DNA of 9,559 nt from an uncultured Muribaculaceae bacterium. Lineage in GTDB: Bacteria; Bacteroidota; Bacteroidia; Bacteroidales; Muribaculaceae. The notes below the pieces were generated by a model, which was not told the DNA's origin, did no database searches, and was given only the letters and a program-made list of their open reading frames with translations. Made by a program: the position numbers and the translations under genes. The DNA is taken from assembly GCA_910579995.1 (NCBI GenBank), contig CAJTWH010000023.1:42591-52149 (forward strand). Reading direction: 5' to 3'. How positions within the stretch are numbered: the stretch's first letter is position 1; each line of letters opens with the position of its first letter. Shown one piece after another: positions 1 through 7,135 of this stretch.

Positions 1-353
1 CCGTAAATCTTTTCCCATGGCTCGAAAAGGCTGTTAAGCTTTTCATCAAGACTTATCACTTCTTTATAATCCTTTGCTGTAAAGTCAAGATGAAGCACCG
101 GATTAGGCTCCCAGTCATATTCGTATCGGCTGATGGCGAGGCCGTCGAATAAATCTTTGCGGCCTGAGAAGAAACAATCTATGGTAGAAAGAAGCAGTGA
201 CTTTCCGAATCTCCTTGGGCGGCTCAGAAAGTAATATTTACCGGAAGAAACCAATTGATGTATATAATCGGTTTTATCAACATAAGTGTAGCCGCCTTCC
301 CTTATTCCGGAGAAAGCCTGCAATCCGATTGGGTATAATAATTTCTGAGCCAT
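1..353 (-). CDS. AAA-ATPase-like / PD-(D/E)XK family protein, N-terminal part only (cut by window edge)
   Basis: Only the first 117 residues are inside the window; the rest lies to the left. The start is the ATG at 353-351 (MAQKLLYPIG), chosen because the conserved family N-terminus begins right after it and a promoter-like -7 element sits 24 bases upstream. Visible family signatures are YVDKTDYI (residues 24-31), FLSRPRRFGKSLLLS (42-56), which is a degenerate Walker A with K51 and S52, and LFDGLAI (68-74). This pattern is typical of the AAA-ATPase-like domain (Pfam PF09820), which in Bacteroidales usually precedes a C-terminal PD-(D/E)XK nuclease-like domain (DUF1703); that half cannot be seen here. 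The protein is expected to be cytoplasmic. Its biological role in the family is not settled. It is separated from the upstream protease gene by a terminator, so it is probably its own transcription unit. I am confident of the family and do not claim a function. Confidence 0.9.
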   Translation of the reverse strand, partial: MAQKLLYPIGLQAFSGIREGGYTYVDKTDYIHQLVSSGKYYFLSRPRRFGKSLLLSTIDCFFSGRKDLFDGLAISRYEYDWEPNPVLHLDFTAKDYKEVISLDEKLNSLFEPWEKIY

Positions 354-376
354 AGTAGTTTACTGAAAGATTAATG

Positions 377-384
377 CAAAAATA
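377..384 (-). promoter_or_regulatory. Bacteroidetes -7 promoter element for the AAA-ATPase-like gene
   Basis: The minus strand reads TATTTTTG, matching the TAnnTTTG consensus of Bacteroidetes housekeeping promoters, followed by CA. It ends 23 bases before the ATG at 353, giving a short leader. A convincing -33 TTTG is absent; TGTG lies 20 bases upstream and may serve. The element lies downstream of the protease terminator, consistent with a fresh start of transcription. Confidence 0.6.
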
Positions 385-436
385 CATAAAAATCACGAAA
401 TTATCACATTGCATAATAAAAAGATTCTTTAGACAC

Positions 437-473
437 AAAACGGCGGAAACCGTTTTCAGTCGGTTCCCGCCGT
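437..473 (-). terminator. Intrinsic terminator downstream of the C10 protease gene
   Basis: The 13-base arms at 440-452 and 461-473 pair with one mismatch (ACGGCGGAAACCG against CGGTTCCCGCCGT) around an 8-base loop. On the minus strand the stem is followed by TTTTGTG. It begins 20 bases after the protease stop codon, as expected for a rho-independent terminator. Confidence 0.8.
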
Positions 474-493
474 CGTTTGTTAAGAATGTATTT

Positions 494-2929
494 TTATTTC
501 TTGAGAATTTTCTCAGATTTATCGCCTTGGCGTCGGATATAGATACCTGCCGGAGCAGTGTCATAGTCAACCTTCACGCCCTGCAGGTTGAAATACTCTA
601 CAGGAGCATTCTCAGCCTCGACATTTTCTATGCCGCTGTAGCTGACAACTTTAAACATAAGCTCCGGAGTCTTGTTGTTTACCGGCAGATACGATGAGCC
701 ATATTCGATAGTGAGAGCAAGATAATAGGTCTCGCCTACGACAGCTTTCTTGAAGTTGTATACTTGGTAAAAATCGTATGGTTCATTGGGGTCTTCAATA
801 AATACATTCTCTCCTACCAAGTCGAGAATCTCTGCCTGACCAGTAGATTGGTTCAGGTTACCGAGCACGGCTGCATACATCGGATAGGCCATGTAGCCAC
901 CGTCAAGCCATACAGTGGCGGCGATTTCCATATTGGCAGGATCGTCAACCATGTAGCACTTTTGCTGCAGATTGTATTCGGCATTAAGAATTTCGAAGGC
1001 AGGCTCTACTGTCAGGCTCGGGAAGCCGGGATTAGGCTGCATGACAACTTTGCCAAAAACTTGGTCGGCCATCACGCGCATTGAAGTCTCATCCATCACG
1101 GTCATATAAAGAGTGGTGTTGGCCGAAATGTTTGTGTAGTCCTGACCCATAGCCTGAAGCATGGTTACAATAGAGCCCTCGGTGGTCTCTCCCGGCTTGA
1201 GGCTGATAAGCTTGCTGTTGCCGATGAAAGCCGGTGTCGAACCGTCGTAGAACATCGGGGCTATGCCGCGGCTTATCTCTATGTCGCTGTTGTTGGTCAA
1301 CTTATAGTTGACTTTCACAAGGCAGCCGAAATACAGGTCATATTCAAGTGACAACTCGTCGATAGTATAGAAGCTGGCAGGGGTGTAGTTAATACGGTAG
1401 CGGGTGCCGGCTTTGATAAGTTCAAATGAATTCGAGTAGCCGTAATTCACCTGAGTAGGCTGCCACTGCTGATCCTCGCGGTTGGTGATAAGGGTCATCA
1501 TTGTCACATTATATGTGCCGTCGGCGAGATTGGTCAGATTCACGCTCTTGCAGACCTTCGGAGAGGCGCCATAGCCTGCCTCCAGTGCTATGGGGCTTGA
1601 TACCGCAGTGATGGTGGTGTCGGTAGGGCTCGCGTCTTTTTTGCCGAAACTGAGGCCGAACATCACATCAAGGTCGTAGGAAGTATAGTTGATAAACATC
1701 GGTTCGCCATCATCGGCAAGCTCGATTGTCAGCGCATTGTTTTCAACGCTGCCATTCAGTGTACCCTGCTGGGTGAGACGGATAGGCTGTGTCTCTGCGG
1801 GCTTGCCTGTCGGGGGCTGGATACCGAAGAAACCGTCCTGAGTGAAATTGTAGCCGCCACCTTCACCGCCGCCTGTGCCAAGCGACGAGGGGTTGAGGGC
1901 GTCGAGGCTGTAATAGCCGTCGCTCATCTCGCTCCATCCCCAGTTGAAGTGATAGAGGCCTGTCTCGGCCTGATATCCATCGACGATAAAGGAGTGGCCG
2001 CCACCAAGCATTGAAGCTCCGCCATAAAGCACCGGACCGACATTGGCAAGGTTATCATATACCATCTCGTCCCAGCGGCTGGCCGATACATAGCTGCGAA
2101 GCACATATTGCAGGTTGGGATCGTAGTCGAAATAGCGCACGAATGCCTGGCCGGGCATCATCGACAATGCACCCGAGGCGTCTGTCCCATAGCTCATTTT
2201 CACAGAAGCTCCGGCCGATTTCATAAGTTCGGCAACTGCGTAGGCCTGATCGTCATTATATTTCCCGGCTTGATATGTGAGCAGCATATTGTCCCAGTCA
2301 AAGGGATGGTCGGCGAAGTTCCATGTAAGACGTTTGCCGCAGCCGTCTTCGTCGTTGTAGCTTATGCTGCCTTTACCGCACTCCGGATATTTGAAGTAAT
2401 ACAATATCTGCGACATGGCAGTGGCCACACAACCTGTATATGCGCGCGTGCCGTTCACTACCGGGCACAGCTCATTATATGGTTCTCCTTGGTCCCATGC
2501 AGTCTTGATCATTGCCGGAATATCCCGGCGTCCTTCTTTTGGGCTTACTGCTTGTGGCTCTATGCCGCGCTCTTTCGCCCATGCAATCTGACGGGCGTAT
2601 TCTTCAATCCACCATTTCATGGCCGGTGCCATCTCTGTGGTATCGCCGCTGCCATGCTCTGCATAGCCAAGTACAGGCCGGGCAACATCATCGGCTGAAA
2701 GCAACATGAAGCCGTTGCTTCTGTCAGCAAAGACATATACTGCCGGAGCTCCCGACTCGGTAGCTTCGGTATATACCGGTTGAGGCGATACCTTGAGCTT
2801 GGCGGCCACACGGCGCGCGCCGTTGTCGCTGCTCACTCGGGCCAATGCTTCTGCCGGAGAGAGGGTTCGGGCTGAAGCTCCGGCGGCAAGTAGGGCTGCA
2901 AGTGCAAATGTGTAAAATTTCTTTGTCAT
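494..2929 (-). CDS. Streptopain-family (C10) secreted cysteine protease with Spi prodomain and long C-terminal extension
   Basis: This 811-residue exported protease belongs to the family of streptococcal SpeB, Prevotella interpain A and the Bacteroides fragilis Bfp proteases. Residues 1-20 (MTKKFYTFALAALLAAGASA) form a signal peptide. Residues about 21-125 match the Spi/prodomain fold (AVYVFADRSNGFMLLSADD, then VLGYAEHG), which keeps the enzyme inactive until cleavage. The catalytic domain runs from about 138 to 372. The nucleophile is C167 in TGCVATAMSQ, the general base is H312 in GGGHSFIVDGYQ, and the FNWGW motif (328-332) supplies the active-site Asn/Trp. The segment SDGYYSLDALNP and glycine-rich loop GTGGGEGGGY (351-360) closely resemble SpeB. 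Residues about 385-760 are an extension of probable beta domains, and 765-811 are a sorting-like tail (SGIENV, YFNLQGVKV, AGIYIRR). The start is the ATG at 2929; an in-frame ATG at 2974 adds 15 hydrophilic residues before the signal peptide and overlaps a hairpin, so it was rejected. Likely roles are degradation of host or dietary proteins; the substrate is unknown. Confidence 0.93.
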   Translation of the reverse strand: MTKKFYTFALAALLAAGASARTLSPAEALARVSSDNGARRVAAKLKVSPQPVYTEATESGAPAVYVFADRSNGFMLLSADDVARPVLGYAEHGSGDTTEMAPAMKWWIEEYARQIAWAKERGIEPQAVSPKEGRRDIPAMIKTAWDQGEPYNELCPVVNGTRAYTGCVATAMSQILYYFKYPECGKGSISYNDEDGCGKRLTWNFADHPFDWDNMLLTYQAGKYNDDQAYAVAELMKSAGASVKMSYGTDASGALSMMPGQAFVRYFDYDPNLQYVLRSYVSASRWDEMVYDNLANVGPVLYGGASMLGGGHSFIVDGYQAETGLYHFNWGWSEMSDGYYSLDALNPSSLGTGGGEGGGYNFTQDGFFGIQPPTGKPAETQPIRLTQQGTLNGSVENNALTIELADDGEPMFINYTSYDLDVMFGLSFGKKDASPTDTTITAVSSPIALEAGYGASPKVCKSVNLTNLADGTYNVTMMTLITNREDQQWQPTQVNYGYSNSFELIKAGTRYRINYTPASFYTIDELSLEYDLYFGCLVKVNYKLTNNSDIEISRGIAPMFYDGSTPAFIGNSKLISLKPGETTEGSIVTMLQAMGQDYTNISANTTLYMTVMDETSMRVMADQVFGKVVMQPNPGFPSLTVEPAFEILNAEYNLQQKCYMVDDPANMEIAATVWLDGGYMAYPMYAAVLGNLNQSTGQAEILDLVGENVFIEDPNEPYDFYQVYNFKKAVVGETYYLALTIEYGSSYLPVNNKTPELMFKVVSYSGIENVEAENAPVEYFNLQGVKVDYDTAPAGIYIRRQGDKSEKILKK
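497..637 (-). other. C-terminal sorting-like tail of the C10 protease
   Basis: Residues 765-811 start with SGIENV, continue with EYFNLQGVKVD, then PAGIYIRRQG and a lysine-rich end (EKILKK). The pattern resembles the last strands of type IX secretion type A C-terminal domains (TIGR04183-like), and the other two exported proteins in this window carry the same pattern. The type IX assignment is inference; no secretion-machinery gene is visible here. Confidence 0.6.
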
Positions 2930-2956
2930 TATTTGATAGATCTTGTTTATGTCATT

Positions 2957-2982
2957 AAAAAACATTGGCTTCACCTGAAGCC
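2957..2982 (-). other. Small hairpin followed by T6 in the leader of the C10 protease gene
   Basis: On the minus strand GGCTTC-AGGT-GAAGCC (2982-2967) forms a 6-bp stem with a 4-base loop, followed after four bases by TTTTTT (2962-2957). It lies 28 bases before the protease ATG. The shape is that of a weak terminator or attenuator, or it could simply be an mRNA leader structure. No canonical TAnnTTTG promoter was found between the preceding terminator and the ATG. Confidence 0.4.
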
Positions 2983-3011
2983 TGTAGTGACTTTAATCAT
3001 GATAGTTAAAT

Positions 3012-3054
3012 TAAAAATTGTCGCGGAGATGTGCGGATACATCTCCGCGACAAT
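3012..3054 (-). terminator. Strong intrinsic terminator downstream of the 1260-residue protein gene
   Basis: A perfect 16-bp stem pairs 3039-3054 with 3017-3032 (arm ATTGTCGCGGAGATGT) around a 6-base loop. On the minus strand the stem runs directly into TTTTTAATTTAAC. It begins 13 bases after the stop codon at 3068, a textbook rho-independent terminator position. Confidence 0.88.
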
Positions 3055-3067
3055 ATCTTGGGGTTTG

Positions 3068-6000
3068 TTATTTCACTGCGACTTTGCTGCCGTTTACAAT
3101 ATAGATGCCTGCCGGGAGAGCTTTGACATCATCTGCCGTAGCCTCGCTGAGTACGAGGATACCTTGCAGGTTGTATACGGTGAAACTGTCTGCGCCGGCG
3201 ATCACGTCTTCAACTCCGGTGTAGTTGGGATCAACGGTATAGAACAGCTCTGCAAATTCATTTTCCTGAGTTCCGTCGAATACGAATATACCGTTCTGCA
3301 TTGTGATACGGTAATTTCCGGCTTCAGTAATGGGGTCGAATGATACCTTGAAGGTCGGATGTTCGGCGCCTGCAACAGCTTCAATAGCGGTGGCATTGGC
3401 TTTCATCGAGTAGCCTTCCCATACACCGAAATACTGGATGAGGAAGTATTCGCTGAGTTCTACAGTCTCTGCGTCGGGGAATTCAAGTGTGATTTCCGAA
3501 AGCTCTTTGACTGTCGATTCCGACGCCGGGGTGGCAATCATGGTATACTCTTTCTTGGCGATGATATTCCATGTAAACTCAATGGCATCGGGGTTGGGCT
3601 GACCTGAGATCGACAGAGCGCCTGCAGGTATGCTTACACTTACTGTGCCGGTAAGGGTCGGATCGTAGGCCTCGCCGCCCATTACATTGATTATAAGAGC
3701 GTTGTAGCCTTCGCACATTACTTCTACGCCTAAGGTTTCGTCGTCGGCATAGTTATATCCGCCGAGAACCTTGTCGTTGAGTTTCACAACGATTTGGTCG
3801 AAGTTGTCACCCATGTTCACGGTTTCCATCTCATCATAGATGAGAGCGAGATAGATTCCGTAGCCCTCGTTGATATAGTTCTTTTCAGGATCGGCGGTCC
3901 ATTCGAAGTTTACAGGAGTAGAGCGCACGTAATTCCAATTAGCCATGATTTCTTCACTTGAAGTTGTATCATCAAGAATGAAGGTGCCGGCTCCGATGGC
4001 GAGCGTGATGACACCGTTTGAGGGTGCGCCTTCGCTGTATACTGTCAGAGTGGCTGTGTTGCCCTCTACGGCTACATCGATATCCTGCGAGCCCCAGTTC
4101 CAGCCCTGGCGGATGATGATATAGGCTTCATCTTCATTATATGTAACCTTGCTTGCCTCGGGGAAGGTGAGCTTGAATTCCTGCCATTCACCGATTTCAG
4201 TGCCTTCGGCCGGTGTGAACTCGTATGAGTATGACTTGAGGTCGCCGAATACAGCCGAGTATTCAACTGCGGGCGAGGCCTCGTTGCCGTTTACGGTAAA
4301 TGCACCTTCATCAGCTGTGATGGTGAGCTTGCCGGCTACTTCGAATATTTCCTTGCTAATTTCGATACACAGAGCCGGTTTGCCCCATGTAGCCATTGTC
4401 TGGGTGAATGTCCAGCCGATTTTGCTGTCGAGGTCATCGCTCTTGACGATGGGCGAGCCGTTGTAGGTCAGCCACGGTCCTGCAGCTTCGTTGTAAGCTT
4501 CTTCGCTGAGAGTCTTGGCTTCAGGAAGGTTCAATACAATGAGCACATTGTCGTCGGGCTGCTCGTTGGTGCTGCCGGCCTCGGGGGTGAATTCCCATTT
4601 GTAGCTGAAAGCGGGGTCTACGGTTACGGTAAGCTTGATGTCGGGGTTGACGCGTGAAGCGGCGGTGCGGCTCCATTCATCCCATGAAGCATTGGGAAGT
4701 GTCTCGTAGATTACACCGGCAGGGATGGTGACTGTATATTCGCCTGCTGCAGTGATGGGCGCTGAGAGTGTGAGTGTCAGAGGTACACCGGCTTCGTCGG
4801 GGTCGCCGGCTTCGATTGAGCTCACTTTCGATCCGTTGCTTACGGTGATAAACTTGTCGGCATTTTCAGCCAGACCAAAGTTCGAACCTTCTTCGAAGTT
4901 CGACATCGAAAGCATAAGTTCTACAGCAGAGAGCTGCTTGATGGTAGCTCCCTGTGCGGGGGTTGAAGTATAGGCAAGAGTACCGAATCCTTCTTTTACA
5001 AGCTGCACACCGGTGAACGAGGCTGCGGGGATGAAGCTGTATTTGCCATTGGTGAGGCTTGCTTCCTTGCCGTCAACAAATACTTTAGTGCCGGCTTCGG
5101 GAGTGATTACAACTTCTGAAGAAGAATAAGTGGTGAAAGGAGCCGAGAGGTCTGTGGTGGTGGTGCCGTCGCAGCTTACGCTTGCTTTGGCGTCGCCGGC
5201 GGTGATAAAGGATATGGTCTTGGCTTCGGGTGCTTTTTCTGTAAAGAAAATCTGAAGTACAGAGTTTTTCTTGATCACACCTGAATATACATAGCCTTCT
5301 TCGCCGGGAGCGAGAGCTACGCCATCGAGCATAACGACTTTAGAGTAATCGCCTGTCACGTTGTCTACGATAAGCGAAATCTCGAAATAGCTGTCGTATA
5401 TGGGGTCGATGGTGATATCGGTCCATCCGTTGGCGATGTATTCTCCTGAGAGCTGACCTCCGTAGGTTGCAGTTTCTACTGCACCGTGGATGGGCTGGAA
5501 CTTGGCGCGCAGGCGGGCCTTGTTGGCCGGACCGTCATAGTATACGCGGGCGGGGGTGTCGAAGTTTACTTTGCCGATGTTGAAGTATACCGGAGCCTCC
5601 GACTGGGCGAAAGCGGCAGCGCCGGCGATATAGGCAGCGTCGGCGTCGGCCGGGTTGCCAAGCACTCCGTCGTAGAGATAGTAGCCGGGCTGTATTTCGA
5701 AGAATACATTTGCATATTTACCCGAAATGTTACCGAGAGTATATTCGGTGGTAGCCTCACTCATGGCAAAGCCCGAGGGCAGGGTAGTGCCGGCGGGTTT
5801 GGCGCCTACGGTGGTCACTGTAATGTCGCCGGTGGTCTTGTCGAGGGTGCTGTTGTTGAATTTGACACCGTCGATCATGTTGGTATACAGTGTGGCCGAG
5901 AGAGTCTGAAACGACGAGGTGGTTGCGTCGATTACAAACTTGGTGTCACCGTCGATGGTATACTTTGTGCTCTTGGTGTATGCTGCGCCATTGGCTGTAA

Positions 6001-6850
6001 TGCTGTTTACAATGCAGTCCTCAACCATGTTGATCTGAATCTGGCTGCCGTCGGCGATTTCATAGCCTTCTGTAAGTTTTGTAAGGTCGAGCCATGTGCC
6101 GGTTGTCCAGTCGCGGATAGTGTTGATACATCCGGGATTGTCGTTGGTGAACTCGAATGTCAGTTTTACTGCCGGTTTGGGCTCGTTGACATCGATCACC
6201 ACTTGCATGCCGTTTTCAACGGGCATGAGATACTCGGTCTTCTTTGTGGTCTCGTTGAGTGTGCCGGTCACGGCTTTGCCGTTTACGCTCACCTGATAAG
6301 GCACATTTGAGATGGCGAACTTATAGGTCTTGGCGGTTGAGAAATATTTCACAGTCGACTGTGCATTGTTGGTGATGGCTGCCGACGATATTGTCGCTCC
6401 ATCAGCACCAAGCAGGTCGCTTGTGTAGAATGTTACCGCGCCGTTGACTGTCACGTCGAAACTGCCGGCATATTTATCTAATGTCAGTTCTACAGTTTTG
6501 CCGTTGAAGTTGCCGGCTATTCCCGAATATTGGGCGCGAAGGTTGAAAACGGGGGTTGGATTGTTGAAGGCTGCGGTGGTAAGAGCCTGATTAGCCCCAT
6601 CGAGTGTAGCTTTGGTTACAACCCAGTCGTTGATACCTTCGAAAAAGTAACCGGCGGCTTCGGTGAGTGTCACCTCGGTGGCACCGGCCGGAAGTGTGAC
6701 TTCTGTAGCCGCGGCATAAGATGTGCCCTTGAGCACTTTTACTGCTCCGGGCTCTCCCCACTTCACAGTAGTGCTGAATTGGGCTTGGGCCGCGAACCCG
6801 CTCACCAATACCAGCAGAAGCGGTAGAAATGATAGGAATAGTTTTTTCAT
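3068..6850 (-). CDS. Large exported multi-domain protein with five tandem Ig-like repeats and a sorting-like tail
   Basis: This 1260-residue protein begins at the ATG at 6850 with a clear signal peptide (MKKLFLSFLPLLLVLVSGFAAQA, cleavage about residue 23). I do not recognise a named family. Residues about 24-620 are low in cysteine and rich in Thr, Val, Gly and Asn, with repeating short beta motifs such as YQVSVNGKAV and TKVFVDGKEAS, suggesting several beta-sandwich modules. Residues about 627-1206 hold five tandem repeats described in a separate entry. Residues 1211-1260 are the sorting-like tail (TGVEDV, VYNLQGILV, PAGIYIV). No catalytic motif is visible. The likely location is the outer surface or outside the cell, and an adhesin-like, scaffolding or glycan-binding role is plausible but unproven. 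It lies 138 bases upstream of the C10 protease gene with a strong terminator between them. Its own upstream region contains a MITE-like element, and the nearest consensus -7 motif lies inside that element. Confidence 0.85.
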   Translation of the reverse strand: MKKLFLSFLPLLLVLVSGFAAQAQFSTTVKWGEPGAVKVLKGTSYAAATEVTLPAGATEVTLTEAAGYFFEGINDWVVTKATLDGANQALTTAAFNNPTPVFNLRAQYSGIAGNFNGKTVELTLDKYAGSFDVTVNGAVTFYTSDLLGADGATISSAAITNNAQSTVKYFSTAKTYKFAISNVPYQVSVNGKAVTGTLNETTKKTEYLMPVENGMQVVIDVNEPKPAVKLTFEFTNDNPGCINTIRDWTTGTWLDLTKLTEGYEIADGSQIQINMVEDCIVNSITANGAAYTKSTKYTIDGDTKFVIDATTSSFQTLSATLYTNMIDGVKFNNSTLDKTTGDITVTTVGAKPAGTTLPSGFAMSEATTEYTLGNISGKYANVFFEIQPGYYLYDGVLGNPADADAAYIAGAAAFAQSEAPVYFNIGKVNFDTPARVYYDGPANKARLRAKFQPIHGAVETATYGGQLSGEYIANGWTDITIDPIYDSYFEISLIVDNVTGDYSKVVMLDGVALAPGEEGYVYSGVIKKNSVLQIFFTEKAPEAKTISFITAGDAKASVSCDGTTTTDLSAPFTTYSSSEVVITPEAGTKVFVDGKEASLTNGKYSFIPAASFTGVQLVKEGFGTLAYTSTPAQGATIKQLSAVELMLSMSNFEEGSNFGLAENADKFITVSNGSKVSSIEAGDPDEAGVPLTLTLSAPITAAGEYTVTIPAGVIYETLPNASWDEWSRTAASRVNPDIKLTVTVDPAFSYKWEFTPEAGSTNEQPDDNVLIVLNLPEAKTLSEEAYNEAAGPWLTYNGSPIVKSDDLDSKIGWTFTQTMATWGKPALCIEISKEIFEVAGKLTITADEGAFTVNGNEASPAVEYSAVFGDLKSYSYEFTPAEGTEIGEWQEFKLTFPEASKVTYNEDEAYIIIRQGWNWGSQDIDVAVEGNTATLTVYSEGAPSNGVITLAIGAGTFILDDTTSSEEIMANWNYVRSTPVNFEWTADPEKNYINEGYGIYLALIYDEMETVNMGDNFDQIVVKLNDKVLGGYNYADDETLGVEVMCEGYNALIINVMGGEAYDPTLTGTVSVSIPAGALSISGQPNPDAIEFTWNIIAKKEYTMIATPASESTVKELSEITLEFPDAETVELSEYFLIQYFGVWEGYSMKANATAIEAVAGAEHPTFKVSFDPITEAGNYRITMQNGIFVFDGTQENEFAELFYTVDPNYTGVEDVIAGADSFTVYNLQGILVLSEATADDVKALPAGIYIVNGSKVAVK
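3071..3220 (-). other. C-terminal sorting-like tail of the 1260-residue protein
   Basis: Residues 1211-1260 begin TGVEDV, continue with FTVYNLQGILVL, and end LPAGIYIVNGSKVAVK. The order and spacing match the tails of the C10 protease and of the 751-residue protein. It is best read as a shared surface-delivery signal, probably type IX-like; this is inference from the pattern. Confidence 0.6.
3233..4972 (-). repeat. Five tandem Ig-like protein repeats (residues about 627-1206)
   Basis: Each repeat opens with an aromatic-rich strand and a T/D-P step: YTSTPAQGATI (627), YKWEFTPEAGST (750), YSYEFTPAEGTE (874), FEWTADPEKNYI (982) and YTMIATPASEST (1102). Each of repeats 2, 3 and 5 then has a strand such as LNLPEAKTL, LTFPEASKV or LEFPDAETV. 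Each repeat closes with a G-x-(Y/L/I/V) strand: GEYTVTIPAGVI, GKLTITADEGAF, GVITLAIGAGTF, GTVSVSIPAGAL, GNYRITMQNGIF. Unit length is about 108-125 residues. The strand pattern suggests an Ig-like or fibronectin-like fold. The repeats are divergent, so they are old rather than recent duplications. Confidence 0.75.
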
Positions 6851-7020
6851 ATTAAAAATGTTTATAGAATAATGATTTAGCTTCTTTATGTAAGAGCTTG
6901 TTTAAAAATGAAACTTAAAATGAATCACTCTCAAAATCATCAAATGCTTGCTGCGCAGCCATTTGTCAATTTTGTCCGTTCTACATATTTTAATTGTCAA
7001 CGTCTTTGGCCGTCTTTTTG

Positions 7021-7086
7021 GTAAATTTCTGCAAATTCGTCAGTCGCGTAGCTCGCTACGCTCTATCCTCATTTCCAGAAATTTCC
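7021..7086. repeat. Large imperfect inverted repeat inside the MITE-like element
   Basis: Two 32-base arms (7021-7052 and 7055-7086) pair at 22 of 32 positions around a 2-base centre. The core GCGTAGC/GCTACGC is perfect for 7 bp, and the outer block AAATTTCTG/CAGAAATTT is perfect for 9 bp. This could fold as a cruciform in DNA or as a hairpin in a transcript. Confidence 0.7.
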
Positions 7087-7087
7087 T

Positions 7088-7095
7088 CAAAAATA
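7088..7095 (-). promoter_or_regulatory. Promoter-like -7 element inside the MITE-like element, facing the 1260-residue gene
   Basis: The minus strand reads TATTTTTG, an exact TAnnTTTG match, 237 bases before the ATG at 6850. No match occurs in the 42 bases between the element and the ATG. No good -33 box is seen, and A/T-rich DNA can give such motifs by chance. Confidence 0.35.
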
Positions 7096-7135
7096 CGACT
7101 TAAATCCGTTAACATTGATTTTTAAACAAGCTCTG

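Larger units (their letters stand above)
6893..7134. mobile_element. MITE-like non-autonomous element, 242 bp with perfect 17-bp terminal inverted repeats
   Basis: The left end (6893-6909) reads AGAGCTTGTTTAAAAAT and the right end (7118-7134) is its exact reverse complement; similarity continues weakly inward (ATnAAnnTTAA). The element lies entirely in the intergenic gap between two minus-strand genes. It contains a large imperfect inner hairpin (7021-7086) and a short palindrome GCTGCGCAGC (6950-6959). It encodes no transposase. No clear target-site duplication is visible: the flanks are TATGTA on the left and GAAGTT on the right. I do not recognise the parent insertion sequence. An alternative is a regulatory or RNA-coding intergenic repeat rather than a transposon derivative. 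Confidence 0.7.

Noticed and set aside
277..570. A 97-codon minus-strand frame spanning the gap between the ATPase-like and protease genes
   Set aside because: It overlaps both real genes out of frame and runs through the terminator hairpin and the promoter, with no recognisable protein features.
2108..2698. A 196-codon plus-strand open frame opposite the C10 protease
   Set aside because: It overlaps the catalytic domain coding region completely, its translation looks like a composition shadow, and nothing suggests independent expression.
2930..2974. Upstream in-frame ATG that would extend the C10 protease by 15 residues
   Set aside because: The added residues would bury the signal peptide behind a hydrophilic stretch, and that ATG lies within the GGCTTC/GAAGCC hairpin. 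The ATG at 2929 gives a standard signal peptide.
3017..3054. The 16-bp perfect inverted repeat as a possible mobile or REP-type repeat
   Set aside because: Its place 13 bases after a stop codon and its T tract fit an ordinary terminator, and no second copy is seen in the window.
5486..6310. A 274-codon open frame on the plus strand, opposite the 1260-residue gene
   Set aside because: It is fully antisense to a gene with a signal peptide, repeats and a tail. Its translation is rich in Gly, Val and Cys with no domain, and it has no promoter or terminator of its own.
6915..6962. A 15-codon frame in the MITE-like element (MAAQQAFDDFESDSF) on the minus strand
   Set aside because: It is too short to call a gene and its start overlaps the GCTGCGCAGC palindrome region. 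It could be a remnant of a transposase, but nothing in the sequence supports translation.
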